Shown here in pieces: positions 14,399 through 22,246 of a stretch of DNA of 23,663 nt. The position numbers and the translations under genes were made by a program. Source of the stretch: a virus; the IMG/VR virus record IMGVR_UViG_3300042868_010500, positions 1-23,663 of that record; one strand, 5' to 3'. The notes under the pieces are model-generated. The model saw only the letters and a program-made list of their open reading frames with translations, did not search any database and had not been told where the DNA came from. The first letter of the stretch is position 1; each line of letters starts with the position of its first letter.

Positions 14399-15253
14399 CT
14401 ACGACCTCAACAGAGGCACGCCGCGCCAGAGGGCCTTGCCCACCTCGGCGTTGCCATCTTGGTTGGTGTCGTAGGCGACGCTGGCGAGCGCGAGGTCGAG
14501 CTCCTGCCGGAACCGCTCGCGCATGTCGTCGCGGTAGAGCACGCCCTCGGCGGTCGTGTCGGTCTCAGCGACCAGCGCGCGCACGCGGTAGGCGTGCGCG
14601 GTCGTGAGCTCGACCACGCCAGCGTATCCGCCGGGGTGGCGCTCCTTCGTCCCGAGGTCGTCCAGCAGCATCTCCCACGCGCGCTCGATCAGCGCGGGCA
14701 CCCACGCGCCCGAGGGCAGGCGCTTTCGCAGGCTGGCGTCGAGGTCGAGCAGCAGCGACTCCGTGAGGTGCGAGCGCGGCGCGTAGCGGGTCACGTCGAA
14801 GGGGATCGCGATCAGCTCGCCCGTGTCGGGGTCGACCCACTCCACGCGGCTCTGCCTGACGATCTCCGCGGTGCAGGCGCTCGACACGGCGACGGTGATG
14901 CGGGTGCCTTGGAAGGCCGCTCCCGAGGCTTTGGCGCGAGCCAGCGGACGCGCCAGCGACACGGCGAGTCCAGACACCGCAGCCACCAACACCGACTCCC
15001 CGCCCGCGCTCTCCGCGCCGCCGACGAGGTAGCGTCGTCCAGCGACGATGCCCGTGGCGCTCGTCACGGCGAGAGACGTGCTGCCAGCCGCGGCGGCGCT
15101 CGACAGCGTGGTGTTGACACCATCGAGCGTCGGAGTCGGAGTCGCCTGCGCCGCGCCGCCCATCGAGCGCACGGTTGCGGTGCCAGCCCCGCTCGGGCGC
15201 GACGGCAGGTCGAAGGTGATGCTGCCGCTGCCGTTGTACTGGACCCAGCGCAT
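14399..15253 (-). CDS. Neck or head-tail connector candidate, 284 aa
   Basis: The start is the ATG at 15253, which overlaps the previous stop as TGATG; the frame extends upstream only as a shadow. The N-terminus (MRWVQYNGSGSITFDLPSRP) leads into a beta module at about 48-123 (TLSSAAAAGSTSLAVTSATG ... GRRYLVGG ... VSLARPLA) of the kind also seen in the tube and hub. The C-terminal half is helical, with LLLDLDASLRKRLPSGAWVP and MRERFRQELDLALASVAYDT, which resembles connector or adaptor helices. Position between capsid and tube genes favours a neck role. No family name can be given. Confidence 0.5.
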   Translation of the reverse strand: MRWVQYNGSGSITFDLPSRPSGAGTATVRSMGGAAQATPTPTLDGVNTTLSSAAAAGSTSLAVTSATGIVAGRRYLVGGAESAGGESVLVAAVSGLAVSLARPLARAKASGAAFQGTRITVAVSSACTAEIVRQSRVEWVDPDTGELIAIPFDVTRYAPRSHLTESLLLDLDASLRKRLPSGAWVPALIERAWEMLLDDLGTKERHPGGYAGVVELTTAHAYRVRALVAETDTTAEGVLYRDDMRERFRQELDLALASVAYDTNQDGNAEVGKALWRGVPLLRS

Positions 15254-15903
15254 CAGGCGACCTTGCGCGAGCTGGTGGACTTCGGCGTGTGCTCCTCGAC
15301 GAGCCACTGGCACTGGCCGTTGGACTCCTCGACCACGCCGCGCCGATCGGGAGTCGAGGCGCGACGGTACTGCTTCGGAGCGACGCCGACGCCCCACATT
15401 GACAGCACCTTGATGGCGTCCTCGATCGCAAACGGCGACGCCTTGCGGGTGATGTCGACGTAGCGATACAGGTCGCCGCGGCTTCGCTCGCGCGCCTGGC
15501 GAGCCTCGGCGTTCCATCGCGAGAGTTCGTGCTTGTCCGCAGTGGCGGGCACGTTGCCGCCGAGGTTGCCGACCTTGGTCCGCAGCACCTTGCCCTTGAG
15601 CTCCGGTGGCATCAACCGCCCCTGCGCGTCGCGGTCGGGCGGGTTCTCGCCCTCGACGAGCGCGAGCATCCATTGCCGTCCGTGGTCGTAGATCGTCTTC
15701 CCCTCGCCGTCGGCGTTGTCGCGCAGCATCGTCACCGCGAGGTGGCGGACTGCATCGTCGGTCTGCGCGAGTGCCACCGTGAGGAGGGGCACGCCATCGC
15801 GATCGAGTCGTCGGAGTTCGTCGGCCACGTACGCGCGGCGCGACTGATCCCCGAGGTGCTCGACGGTGGCCCAGCGGTCGAAGGCGAGAGGGAGGACGAT
15901 CAC
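15253..15903 (-). CDS. Unknown protein in the head-neck region, 216 aa
   Basis: This 216-aa protein starts with GTG at 15903, with AAGGAG 10 bases upstream, and its stop overlaps the next ATG. It begins MIVLPLAFDRWATVEHLGDQ and is largely helical and charged: VADELRRLDRDGVPLLTVAL, a central DNADGEGKTIYDHGRQWMLA, and a basic stretch with ELKGKVLRTKVGNLGG. The C-terminus is lysine/serine rich (TPKSTSSRKVA). There is one Trp-rich segment, VLSMWGVGV. I do not recognise the family. Its place between decoration and neck genes suggests a virion or assembly protein. Confidence 0.55.
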   Translation of the reverse strand: MIVLPLAFDRWATVEHLGDQSRRAYVADELRRLDRDGVPLLTVALAQTDDAVRHLAVTMLRDNADGEGKTIYDHGRQWMLALVEGENPPDRDAQGRLMPPELKGKVLRTKVGNLGGNVPATADKHELSRWNAEARQARERSRGDLYRYVDITRKASPFAIEDAIKVLSMWGVGVAPKQYRRASTPDRRGVVEESNGQCQWLVEEHTPKSTSSRKVA

Positions 15904-15925
15904 GATTGAGAGGCTCCTTGGTTGG

Positions 15926-16267
15926 TCAGACGCCCGTGACTTCGAGGACGAAGGTCACGGCAGAGAGGTCACCGCTCGCCTCGGCGTCGCTCGCGGCGCT
16001 GATGTCACGCACCTTCAGCTTGCCCGTGGCGGCCGCGTAGGACGCCGCGGTGATGAAGGTCGGCTGGTACTTGTCGTCGGCAGCGGTCGGCTGGCCGATG
16101 AGCTTGACCCCGTAGACCTTGGTGAAGCCACCGCCCGCGAGGGACGACAGGTTGATCACCGAGCCGCCCGCGTCGTAGGACGCAGGGCCGACGGCGGTGA
16201 CGACAGCGCGGCGCTCGTGAACGCCGAACTCGTTGGAGAGCTGAGTGACAGACGTGAATGCGCCCAT
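15926..16267 (-). CDS. Small head protein, decoration candidate, 113 aa
   Basis: The gene directly follows the capsid gene and has an ideal AGGAGG eight bases before its ATG, suggesting strong translation. The 113-aa product (MGAFTSVTQLSNEFGVHERR...) is beta rich with Gly turns (GGSVINLSSLAGGGFTKVYG) and ends VTFVLEVTGV. Small, abundant, beta-rich proteins next to the capsid gene are often decoration or cement proteins that stabilise the shell, which is the inference here. No signal or membrane segment is present. Another small structural role cannot be excluded. Confidence 0.55.
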   Translation of the reverse strand: MGAFTSVTQLSNEFGVHERRAVVTAVGPASYDAGGSVINLSSLAGGGFTKVYGVKLIGQPTAADDKYQPTFITAASYAAATGKLKVRDISAASDAEASGDLSAVTFVLEVTGV

Positions 16268-16285
16268 GGTCGTGTCCTCCTATCA
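16268..16285 (-). promoter_or_regulatory. Tandem stops plus perfect Shine-Dalgarno after the capsid gene
   Basis: The capsid frame ends TGA TAG, two stops in a row, and the second stop merges into AGGAGG, the best ribosome binding site seen in the window, eight bases before the ATG of the 113-aa gene. This fits two proteins that are both needed in large amounts. Confidence 0.6.
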
Positions 16286-17218
16286 GGCCGTAATGCCGGT
16301 GAGCTTGCCGTGCTTGCGGCGGTTGGCGACCTTGAGTGCGCACGCCATCGACGCGACGACTTCCTGGTTGTCGTTGACCTTCGCGAGGTTCTCCACCTTC
16401 AGGTCGCGGTGCATCACGAGCTGCACGCCCGACGAGAGGTCGAGCCAGTACATCTCGGTCGTCGTCATCCGGCGGATGTTGATCAGCGGGATGCCGTTGT
16501 AGGTCGGCGCCGACCGGAGGAGCCCGAGGTCGACCGGGCCAGAGAGCGGCAGGTTCATCCGCGAGTAGGACGAGCTCGCGCCCATGATCGAGACGTAGTT
16601 GGTGATCTGGTTGGCGGCGCAGAGGATCACGCTCGGCGTCGCGTTGTAGGGCACCGTGGTCAGCGCCTCGTAGGTGTCGTGCATGACCGCCGCGCTGAGC
16701 GCGCCGCCGATGCCCTGCTCGTACGCCGCCCACGTCGAGTAGGAGCCGGGAGCGAGGCCCGCGTAGGTGTCGCCGCTGTCGACGATCGACGCGATGCCGC
16801 GATCCTGCGTCGAGCCGAGCAGCGTGGACTCCAGCAGGCTGTAGAGATCCTTCGTCGCGTTGGCGATCTCGGCCTGGAGCAGATCCTCGAAGGTGCCGCC
16901 GCGCGCCACCTGATCGAGGACGTGACCCGTCACGCTGGCCACCGCGCGGAGGTAGAAGGGCGACAGCACGGCGCGCGCGAGGTTGCGGCGGTTGGTGCTG
17001 CCGATCGCCTGGTTCTCCACGAAGATCTCGGCGTTGTCCGTGCTGCTGTACTGCACGTTCCACTCGAACGGCTGCGCGCCGTTCGAGGGCACGACGAGGC
17101 CGTTCTGGAGGAGCAGGTTGTACAGGTCGGTCGGCCGCGACACGAGGTCGACGGGGATGCCGGGGCTGACGTTCTCTCGCACTGCGATGCCCGCGAGGAG
17201 GGCGTTCGTCTGGGACAT
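16283..17218 (-). CDS. Major capsid protein, HK97-like fold, 311 aa
   Basis: The 311-aa protein has the general features of an HK97-fold shell protein: an N-arm (MSQTNALLAGIAVRENVSPG), an early beta part with FEWNVQYSSTDNAEIFVENQ, a long helix (FEDLLQAEIANATKDLYSLL), and a late strand region with YNGIPLINIRRMTTTEMYWL that is typical of the axial and E-loop-bearing domains. The length matches small HK97-type capsid proteins without a cleaved delta domain. It lies after the scaffold candidate and before the decoration candidate. No maturation protease is visible in the window. Translation would start at ATG 17218, with only a weak GAAAGA upstream inside a small hairpin. Confidence 0.82.
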   Translation of the reverse strand: MSQTNALLAGIAVRENVSPGIPVDLVSRPTDLYNLLLQNGLVVPSNGAQPFEWNVQYSSTDNAEIFVENQAIGSTNRRNLARAVLSPFYLRAVASVTGHVLDQVARGGTFEDLLQAEIANATKDLYSLLESTLLGSTQDRGIASIVDSGDTYAGLAPGSYSTWAAYEQGIGGALSAAVMHDTYEALTTVPYNATPSVILCAANQITNYVSIMGASSSYSRMNLPLSGPVDLGLLRSAPTYNGIPLINIRRMTTTEMYWLDLSSGVQLVMHRDLKVENLAKVNDNQEVVASMACALKVANRRKHGKLTGITA

Positions 17219-17221
17219 GAT

Positions 17222-17236
17222 GCGTGTCTTTCACGC
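17222..17236 (-). promoter_or_regulatory. Small hairpin just upstream of the capsid start
   Basis: On the minus strand GCGTG AAAGA CACGC forms a five-base-pair stem with a five-base loop, ending three bases before the capsid ATG. The loop holds the only purine-rich Shine-Dalgarno candidate. It lies in the 47-base gap before the gene and may affect translation or mRNA stability. The stem is short and could be chance. Confidence 0.3.
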
Positions 17237-17265
17237 GAGGGCCAGAGCGCGCGGCGGGGCCGGGT

Positions 17266-17655
17266 CTAGCCGTTGCTCCTGCTCGCCCTAGCGCGAGCGG
17301 TGAGGTCTTCGTTGTCGGCGGCGTCCATCTGACGGACGAGCTTGGCTGCCCATGCCATGCCAGCGTCGCCGCCCCAGAGCAGCCACGCGACGTAGGCAGG
17401 CGACTGCTTGTCGCGCTCGCGCGCGCGCCGCTCCACTGGGTTGTCGTGGCGAGCGAACCACGCGTTCATGGTGCGTGCCTTCTCGAAGGTCACGTCGTCG
17501 CCGCTTGCCATGCGCGTGGCCCACGCGACCGTCGCAGGCTGGAGGCCGTCGCCCGAGTAGCCCTGCTCATGCAGCGCCAGACCACGACGCAGCGCTTCGA
17601 CGACGCCTTGCGGCGGCGCGAAGTTGATGCCGCGATAGCGGTCGGGCACTGGCAT
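17266..17655 (-). CDS. Small phage protein with WLLWGGDAG motif, 129 aa
   Basis: The 129-aa product contains a pattern I recognise from structural or head-related proteins of many phages: an NFAPPQGVVEALRRGLALHE start, an alternation of helices with ARTMNAWFARHDNPVE, then YVAWLLWGGDAGMAWAAKLV near the end. In other phages the same domain is found alone or fused to larger head proteins; its biochemical role is not known to me. The ATG lies three bases after the previous stop. Its position between the scaffold candidate and the capsid gene fits a head-assembly role. No catalytic or membrane features are seen. Confidence 0.6.
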   Translation of the reverse strand: MPVPDRYRGINFAPPQGVVEALRRGLALHEQGYSGDGLQPATVAWATRMASGDDVTFEKARTMNAWFARHDNPVERRARERDKQSPAYVAWLLWGGDAGMAWAAKLVRQMDAADNEDLTARARASRSNG

Positions 17656-17658
17656 CGC

Positions 17659-18246
17659 TCACCCAGCCCGGCGCAGCCCGAGGGCGACCGCGGTCTTGCG
17701 TGCAAGGTCGGTCAGACCAGCCGAGGTCGACAGGTCGACAGGCGCGGGCGCAGTCGGCGGCACGACGACCGCCGACGCGGGCGAGCCACCAGCGGGCGCG
17801 AGCGGCTTGAGCAGGAAGGGCTTGCTCGCGAGGTAGCTGCGGAGGTGGTCCTCGATGGTCTGCCGCGGGTCGCGCGACACCACCACGCGCCCATCGTCGG
17901 CGACAGTAAATTGATCGGCGACGAGGGCAAGCACGGTGTCGGAGTCGATCGCTCCGACCTTCTCGGCGACCCGCACCACCTCGCTCCGCACAAGGGCGCG
18001 GCGCATCACGTCGTGGCCGTCGTGCGCGGGCGCAGGCGGGGCCTTGTGCGGCTCGACGACCGGAGGCGGTGCGACGACAGGCGGCACGACGACGGCGGGC
18101 GCAGGCGGCGGCGCTGGCACGACCACGGCGGGGGTCGGAGTCGGCACCACGACAGCTGGTGCGGGCGCGGGCGCAGGCGCGGGAGGGGTCGTCACGGGGT
18201 CCATGCCCGTCGAGTCTCTCACGCCGCTGGTGTCAAGCGCAATCAC
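17659..18246 (-). CDS. Pro/Val-repeat protein, scaffold candidate, 195 aa
   Basis: The first half is a low-complexity run of Pro, Ala and Val with several PAPAVVVP-like units (about residues 21-66). The second half is a helical domain with RRALVRSEVVRVAEKVGAID, SDTVLALVADQFTVADDGRV and HLRSYLASKPFLLKPLAP, a layout seen in phage scaffolding proteins. It lies two genes before the capsid gene, where scaffolds are usual. Two starts are possible: GTG at 18246, overlapping the previous stop as GTGA, or ATG at 18204 (MDPVTTPPAP), which would drop 14 residues. The scaffold role is inferred from domain shape and position; no protease domain is seen in it. Confidence 0.55.
   Translation of the reverse strand: MIALDTSGVRDSTGMDPVTTPPAPAPAPAPAVVVPTPTPAVVVPAPPPAPAVVVPPVVAPPPVVEPHKAPPAPAHDGHDVMRRALVRSEVVRVAEKVGAIDSDTVLALVADQFTVADDGRVVVSRDPRQTIEDHLRSYLASKPFLLKPLAPAGGSPASAVVVPPTAPAPVDLSTSAGLTDLARKTAVALGLRRAG
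18049..18186 (-). repeat. Degenerate repeat encoding PAVVVP units
   Basis: This segment of the scaffold-candidate gene encodes imperfect repeats of Pro-Ala-(Pro)-Ala-Val-Val-Val-Pro separated by short Pro/Thr runs. The DNA copies have drifted, so this is a protein-level repeat more than an exact DNA repeat. It probably forms an extended flexible N-terminal arm. Confidence 0.6.
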
Positions 18247-18494
18247 TGTCGCGCCGCATCCCGCAGGCCGTCTGCGATTTCGCGCGCTCGACGAGCGATC
18301 GGCGCGGCTAGGCAGGGCAGGTGGTACACGTCGCCGCCCGAGACGCGCACGCGCGCTCCGACGAGCGTGATTTGGTACGCGCGCGCGCCATCACCGCCAG
18401 CGCGCGTCGGCGCGAGCTCGATCACTGCGCCGGGCACGGCGTAGCGCAGGAGGTCGAGCGCGTCGTCATGGGTGCGGAGCCATGTTGGGGTCAT
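18243..18494 (-). CDS. Hypothetical head-region protein, 83 aa
   Basis: The true start is ATG 18494, overlapping the previous stop as ATGA; the frame is open further upstream but only as a shadow. The 83-aa product (MTPTWLRTHDDALDLLRYAV...) has a strand-rich middle (AYQITLVGARVRVSGGDVYH) and a basic C-terminal helix (IARRAREIADGLRDAARQ). It has one Cys and no membrane segment. Its place between a morphogenesis protein and the scaffold candidate suggests a small head protein. I do not recognise the family. Confidence 0.55.
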   Translation of the reverse strand: MTPTWLRTHDDALDLLRYAVPGAVIELAPTRAGGDGARAYQITLVGARVRVSGGDVYHLPCLAAPIARRAREIADGLRDAARQ

Positions 18495-18949
18495 GCGTTC
18501 TCTCTCGTCACTCGCGTCGCTGCTGTCGAGACCTGCTTCAGCAGCAGGCCGCTGTCGACGCCGATGCGGCTGTGGCCCTTGCGGCGGATGGTCGAGGGCT
18601 TGAGCTTGCGCAAGCGACTCCGCACGTCGCCACCGCTCGTCGCGAGGCGCGTCGCGAGCCTGTCGCGGTACGCCTCGGCTGCGGCCTTCCACGGCGCGCT
18701 GACCGGCGCCTTGCCCGCAGCGACCTTGCGGAGGGCGTCGACGAAGGCGTCGTTGACCTCGGCCTTCATGACGTTGGTGACCTCGCGGAAGTCCCGGCCT
18801 CCGCGCTCAAGCCACCGGAGCTTCTGCAGCGCGTCGTTGGGGAGGACGATGGCTGCGCCAGGGACGCGCCCGATCGCGGCCATGGCGAGCGCCGCGGCCT
18901 TGTCGATCTCGCGGAGACGAGTGAGACCTCTGATCGGGACGACGGCCAT
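18491..18949 (-). CDS. HK97-gp10-like or virion morphogenesis protein, 152 aa
   Basis: The 152-aa protein is helical and basic. Near its end it has LKPSTIRRKGHSRIGVDSGL, matching the pattern L-x-P-x-T-x3-KG...VDSG-L-x-x-S/Q that marks the HK97-gp10 and phage virion morphogenesis families, which finish the connection between head and tail. In many phages this gene sits after the capsid gene; here it follows the portal by three bases, a less usual order. The helix ALQKLRWLERGGRDFREVTN and a second with EAYRDRLATRLATS form the rest. It ends at an ATGA overlap with the next gene. The family call is moderate and rests on one motif. Confidence 0.55.
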   Translation of the reverse strand: MAVVPIRGLTRLREIDKAAALAMAAIGRVPGAAIVLPNDALQKLRWLERGGRDFREVTNVMKAEVNDAFVDALRKVAAGKAPVSAPWKAAAEAYRDRLATRLATSGGDVRSRLRKLKPSTIRRKGHSRIGVDSGLLLKQVSTAATRVTRENA

Positions 18950-18952
18950 GGA

Positions 18953-20485
18953 TCACTCCTCGGCTGGCGGCGGCGGCGGCTGCGAGGGCCTGCCCTCGCG
19001 CTCCTGCTCGGACTCTGCGTACTCGGTCTCGATCTGCGCGACGACCTTCGCGAGCGTCTCGTCATCGAGCGCGAGCGCGGCACTGATCGCCTGCCGGATC
19101 GCGAGCACCGTGCCCGTCGCGCCGATGCGGTCGCCGACCTGCGTCAGCAGCAGCGTCGCCTTCGCAAGCGCCTCGGCGGGGTCGTCGGCCACGAAACGCT
19201 TCGGGTAGGTCAGCGTCACGGTGATGCGGTCGAGGTCGACGCCGAGCAGGTCGGCCACCAGCGACAGCGCCTTGCGCTCGTACGCTTCGAGATCCTGCGC
19301 GAACTGCCGAGCCCGCGCCTCGAAGTCCCGCGACCTCACACGCAGCGCCTCGCCGCTCTGCGTCTGCGCGCTCTGGTCGGCCTGAACTTCGAGGCCAGCG
19401 GTCCGGTAGGCGAGCGCGATGAGGAACAGGCAGTGCGTGCGCAGGTCGGTGAGGCTGTCCGGCGGGAACGTCACCCACTGCGGCGAGCCCGCGCCCTCGG
19501 GCGCAGGGAGCGCGGTGCCGGGGCCGACGCGCAGGTCAACCTCGGGCTCGATGCCACCGCGCGCCGTCGTCGGCACCGACAGGAACGGCGGCGCCCGACG
19601 CTGCGTGTCCTCGACCTGCGAGAGCAACTGGTACACCTGTCGCCCGATCGCCGCCGGTGTCGCCGCGAGGGAGCGGCCCGAGGGCACGCGCGAGAGCGGG
19701 TCGCGACGGTGCGCCGCGAACACGACGGGAACCTTGCCGGGGACGGCGTTGGGACCGCTGGACACCGGCTGGCCGAGCACAGCCTCGCCGACGCCCTGCG
19801 ACGTGCCGAGGCTGGCGACGTGACGCTCCCAGCCCTCGCGCGTGTAGCGCCAGATCGTAACCACCTGCGTCTGGCGCGTCTCGTCGACCACGGCGTCGTC
19901 GGCGTACGCGAACTCCGCGAGCCCGTCGTCGTCGTAGCGCGCCCACGCCCACGCGGTCGGCGGGATGACCCGCGCGCGAACGCTGACCTTCGCGGCGATC
20001 TCTTCCTCGCGCGTCGTCGCCGCGTTGCGGCGCGGCGGCTCGATCACGACGGCGCAGGCGCCGTGCACCGCGATCTGCCTCGCGACGTTGCTGACGTGCT
20101 CGGGCCACCGGCATCCCTCGCCGTCGAGATCCTGCACGTAGGGGCCGAGGTCGCTCAGGTCGCGCGACACGCCAGGCGCAACCGCGTCGGCGTAGGCGTC
20201 GACCACCGGCTCCGTCAGGTTCGCGTAGAACGCGAGATGCCGACGGCGTCGGAAGTCGGCGGGCTGCTCGCCCTGCCACGGGACGAGGTACGTGCGCTCC
20301 GTGCCGCGCGGTACCTCGACGGCGACCTCTCGACCGCTCTCGGTGCGGCGCAGCTCGTAGCCGTAGAGCCGCGCGGTGCCGAGCGTCGGTGAGCTCGGGT
20401 GCTCCCAGTGCCATCCGCCTCGATAGGCGTCGCTCAGGAACGCGTGCCAGCCACGGGCCTCGTCGAACGTGTGTCGGTCATCCAC
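18953..20485 (-). CDS. Portal protein, 510 aa
   Basis: The 510-aa protein directly follows the large terminase, the usual place of the portal, the dodecameric ring through which DNA enters the head. It has an N-terminal region with LAFYANLTEPVVDAYADAVA, a strand-rich wing-like middle, and a helical stem/crown part with LIALAYRTAGLEVQADQSAQ, TQSGEALRVRSRDFEARARQ and FAQDLEAYERKALSLVADLL, a pattern typical of DUF4055-like portals. The C-terminus is acidic and proline rich (QPPPPPAEE). The GTG start has GGAG seven bases upstream and the gene overlaps the terminase end by 8 bases. Family assignment is from pattern and position. Confidence 0.78.
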   Translation of the reverse strand: MDDRHTFDEARGWHAFLSDAYRGGWHWEHPSSPTLGTARLYGYELRRTESGREVAVEVPRGTERTYLVPWQGEQPADFRRRRHLAFYANLTEPVVDAYADAVAPGVSRDLSDLGPYVQDLDGEGCRWPEHVSNVARQIAVHGACAVVIEPPRRNAATTREEEIAAKVSVRARVIPPTAWAWARYDDDGLAEFAYADDAVVDETRQTQVVTIWRYTREGWERHVASLGTSQGVGEAVLGQPVSSGPNAVPGKVPVVFAAHRRDPLSRVPSGRSLAATPAAIGRQVYQLLSQVEDTQRRAPPFLSVPTTARGGIEPEVDLRVGPGTALPAPEGAGSPQWVTFPPDSLTDLRTHCLFLIALAYRTAGLEVQADQSAQTQSGEALRVRSRDFEARARQFAQDLEAYERKALSLVADLLGVDLDRITVTLTYPKRFVADDPAEALAKATLLLTQVGDRIGATGTVLAIRQAISAALALDDETLAKVVAQIETEYAESEQEREGRPSQPPPPPAEE

Positions 20486-21806
20486 GGTGCAGCTCCATCA
20501 CGCCGTATCTCAGCGCGTCCATCGCGTCGTCGTTGATCTTGTCGACGTCCTCGGTGAAGGCGCCGTCGCGGCCGCGCCGCCGCGAGTACGACTCGAACTC
20601 CCCGATCGTATGCGCGCAGGCGTCTGAGATCCACAGCGCGCTGCGCCCGAGCACAGGGCCGCTCTGCACGCGCTCGACGGTCCACTCAAGCAGGGCGCTG
20701 ACGCGCCTCAGGCCCTCGCCCACGTCGTTGCGCGCCTCGTAGGTGCGCGCGGCGCCGCGCAGGTAGCGCCCGACGCTCTCGATGTGTCCCGGCTGCGACG
20801 GGTCGCAGAACACCCGCGTCGCGCGGTAGCGCCTGCACAGGTCCGCGATGATCGGGAGCCACCCGTCGGAGGTCGCCGCGACGACCTTCCCTCGGTGGAC
20901 TTCCTCGTGGATGACGTAGAGGTCCGCTCCGTCGGTGGCGAGCACCAGCGCGACGCCGGGGTGCGTCCAGCCCCAGTCAACAGCGACGATCACGTCAGCC
21001 CAACTGCGCCCCGCGAGGTCGCCCGCGCGGCGTACGTGCACGTCGCGCGAGAAGCTCTCGTACACCTGCCCCTCGACGCTGCCGAACTCGGCATCAAGCC
21101 ACTGGCGGCACCAAGCCTTCGTGGCGCCGGGGCGCGAGCGGAGCGACGCCTCGAAGTCCGACGGCAGGTGCGGGTTGTCACGGGTGCGCGCGCGCACGAC
21201 GCGGCGCCTGCCGTCGGTCCACGACAGCGCGTCGCCGGTGCGTCCCTCGCCGGGGCCGGTCCCGAAGTCCAACGCCGTCCAATGGCCCCGCGTCTGCGGC
21301 GGGCCGATCACGAGCTGCCGACGCTGGCGCCCCGGATGTCCTCGACGCAGACGCGCCGCGAGCACGCGGATGGGGTCGTGCGACCGCTCGCGCGTCGCCT
21401 CGTCGAACACCAGCCACGCCGCGTTCATCCCCTCGAGGCTCTCGGTCGCGACGGTCGAGCGCAGCCAGATGCGCGACTCGCCAGCAGGCGTCGGGATCGC
21501 GAGGTACGCGCCGAACAAAGGGTCGCGGCTGAACCGCCAGCAGGCGCGCGGGATGTTGCGCTCCCACTCCGTGAACCAGCTCTGGAACAACAGCGGGAAC
21601 GTCGGCGCGGCGACGATGCCAGCGAAGCCGGGGTGCGTCTGCGTCGCGAGCGAGAACGCCTCCCAAACGGCCAGCGTTGTCTTGCCGGTGCCGTAGCCGC
21701 ACGCGGCCCACACCTCGGCCTCAGGCGCGTCGTGGATGGCCTGCTGCCGTTCGTGCGGGGCGTAGGTGACCACCACGCGGTCGAGCGGCTGCGCGGCGGC
21801 GATCAC
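20478..21806 (-). CDS. terL: Large terminase subunit (packaging ATPase and nuclease), 442 aa
   Basis: The 442-aa protein has both halves of a large terminase. The ATPase shows a P-loop GYGTGKTT (37-44), a Walker B with catalytic Glu in WLVFDEAT (D135, E136), and IGPPQTRG after it. The RNase H-like nuclease shows its acidic residues in VAVDWGW (D277), VFCDPSQPG (D335) and INDDAMDALRYG (D427/D430). It cuts concatemeric DNA and drives it into the head through the portal. The start is GTG at 21806, overlapping the small-subunit stop as GTGA. Length is typical. It is followed by the portal gene. Confidence 0.93.
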   Translation of the reverse strand: MIAAAQPLDRVVVTYAPHERQQAIHDAPEAEVWAACGYGTGKTTLAVWEAFSLATQTHPGFAGIVAAPTFPLLFQSWFTEWERNIPRACWRFSRDPLFGAYLAIPTPAGESRIWLRSTVATESLEGMNAAWLVFDEATRERSHDPIRVLAARLRRGHPGRQRRQLVIGPPQTRGHWTALDFGTGPGEGRTGDALSWTDGRRRVVRARTRDNPHLPSDFEASLRSRPGATKAWCRQWLDAEFGSVEGQVYESFSRDVHVRRAGDLAGRSWADVIVAVDWGWTHPGVALVLATDGADLYVIHEEVHRGKVVAATSDGWLPIIADLCRRYRATRVFCDPSQPGHIESVGRYLRGAARTYEARNDVGEGLRRVSALLEWTVERVQSGPVLGRSALWISDACAHTIGEFESYSRRRGRDGAFTEDVDKINDDAMDALRYGVMELHRG

Positions 21807-22246
21807 GTCGCCTCGCGCGGGCGCACCAGCGACGCGGGCAGCTCGATCACGACGGTCGGCGTCTGCTGCCCCGCAGCGGCCTTGTCGGCCTCGGCCTTGG
21901 CAATGTCAGCCTCCCACCGCGCGCGCCGCGCGTCGTGCCGCGCCTTCGGGTCGCCGCGGCGGTGGTCGAGCTGCCACGCGGCGGCGCGCCAGTCCTGCGT
22001 CGCCGCCTTCGAGACGGTGGCCGCGAGGCCCACGTTGGCGGCGGCGTACGCCTCGCGCGCCCGCTCGACGAGCTCGCGCACGTCGTCGTTCGTGCACGTC
22101 CCCTCGCGCACGCTCTTCGACCAGTCCATCCATGTGCGCCAGGGGATGCCCGCGCTCTCCGCAGCGTCGCGGTAGAGCGCGCCCGCGCGCAGGGCGTTCA
22201 GCAACCGGTCGCGCTTCTCGCGCGTGATGGCGTGAGCGCGGCCCAT
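21803..22246 (-). CDS. Small terminase subunit candidate, 147 aa
   Basis: The 147-aa protein has an N-terminal helix-turn-helix-like part (REKRDRLLNALRAGALYRDA then AESAGIPWRTWMDWSKSVRE), as found in small terminase subunits that recognise packaging sites. A middle helix with VRELVERAREAYAAANVGLA would oligomerise, and the C-terminal part is charged, with a WEADIAKAEADKAAAGQQ helix. It lies directly before the large subunit with a GTGA overlap and starts one base into the glycosyltransferase stop (TGATG). The role is strongly suggested by order and shape. Confidence 0.75.
   Translation of the reverse strand: MGRAHAITREKRDRLLNALRAGALYRDAAESAGIPWRTWMDWSKSVREGTCTNDDVRELVERAREAYAAANVGLAATVSKAATQDWRAAAWQLDHRRGDPKARHDARRARWEADIAKAEADKAAAGQQTPTVVIELPASLVRPREAT

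Noticed and set aside
15866-17269. A 467-codon plus-strand frame opposite the capsid gene
   Set aside because: Shadow of a well-supported capsid gene; the sequence is Arg/His/Val/Gly-rich without domain features.
18482-20392. A 636-codon plus-strand frame opposite the portal gene
   Set aside because: Same antisense effect; composition dominated by Arg, Asp, Val and Leu, no motif, and it would break the otherwise single-direction layout.
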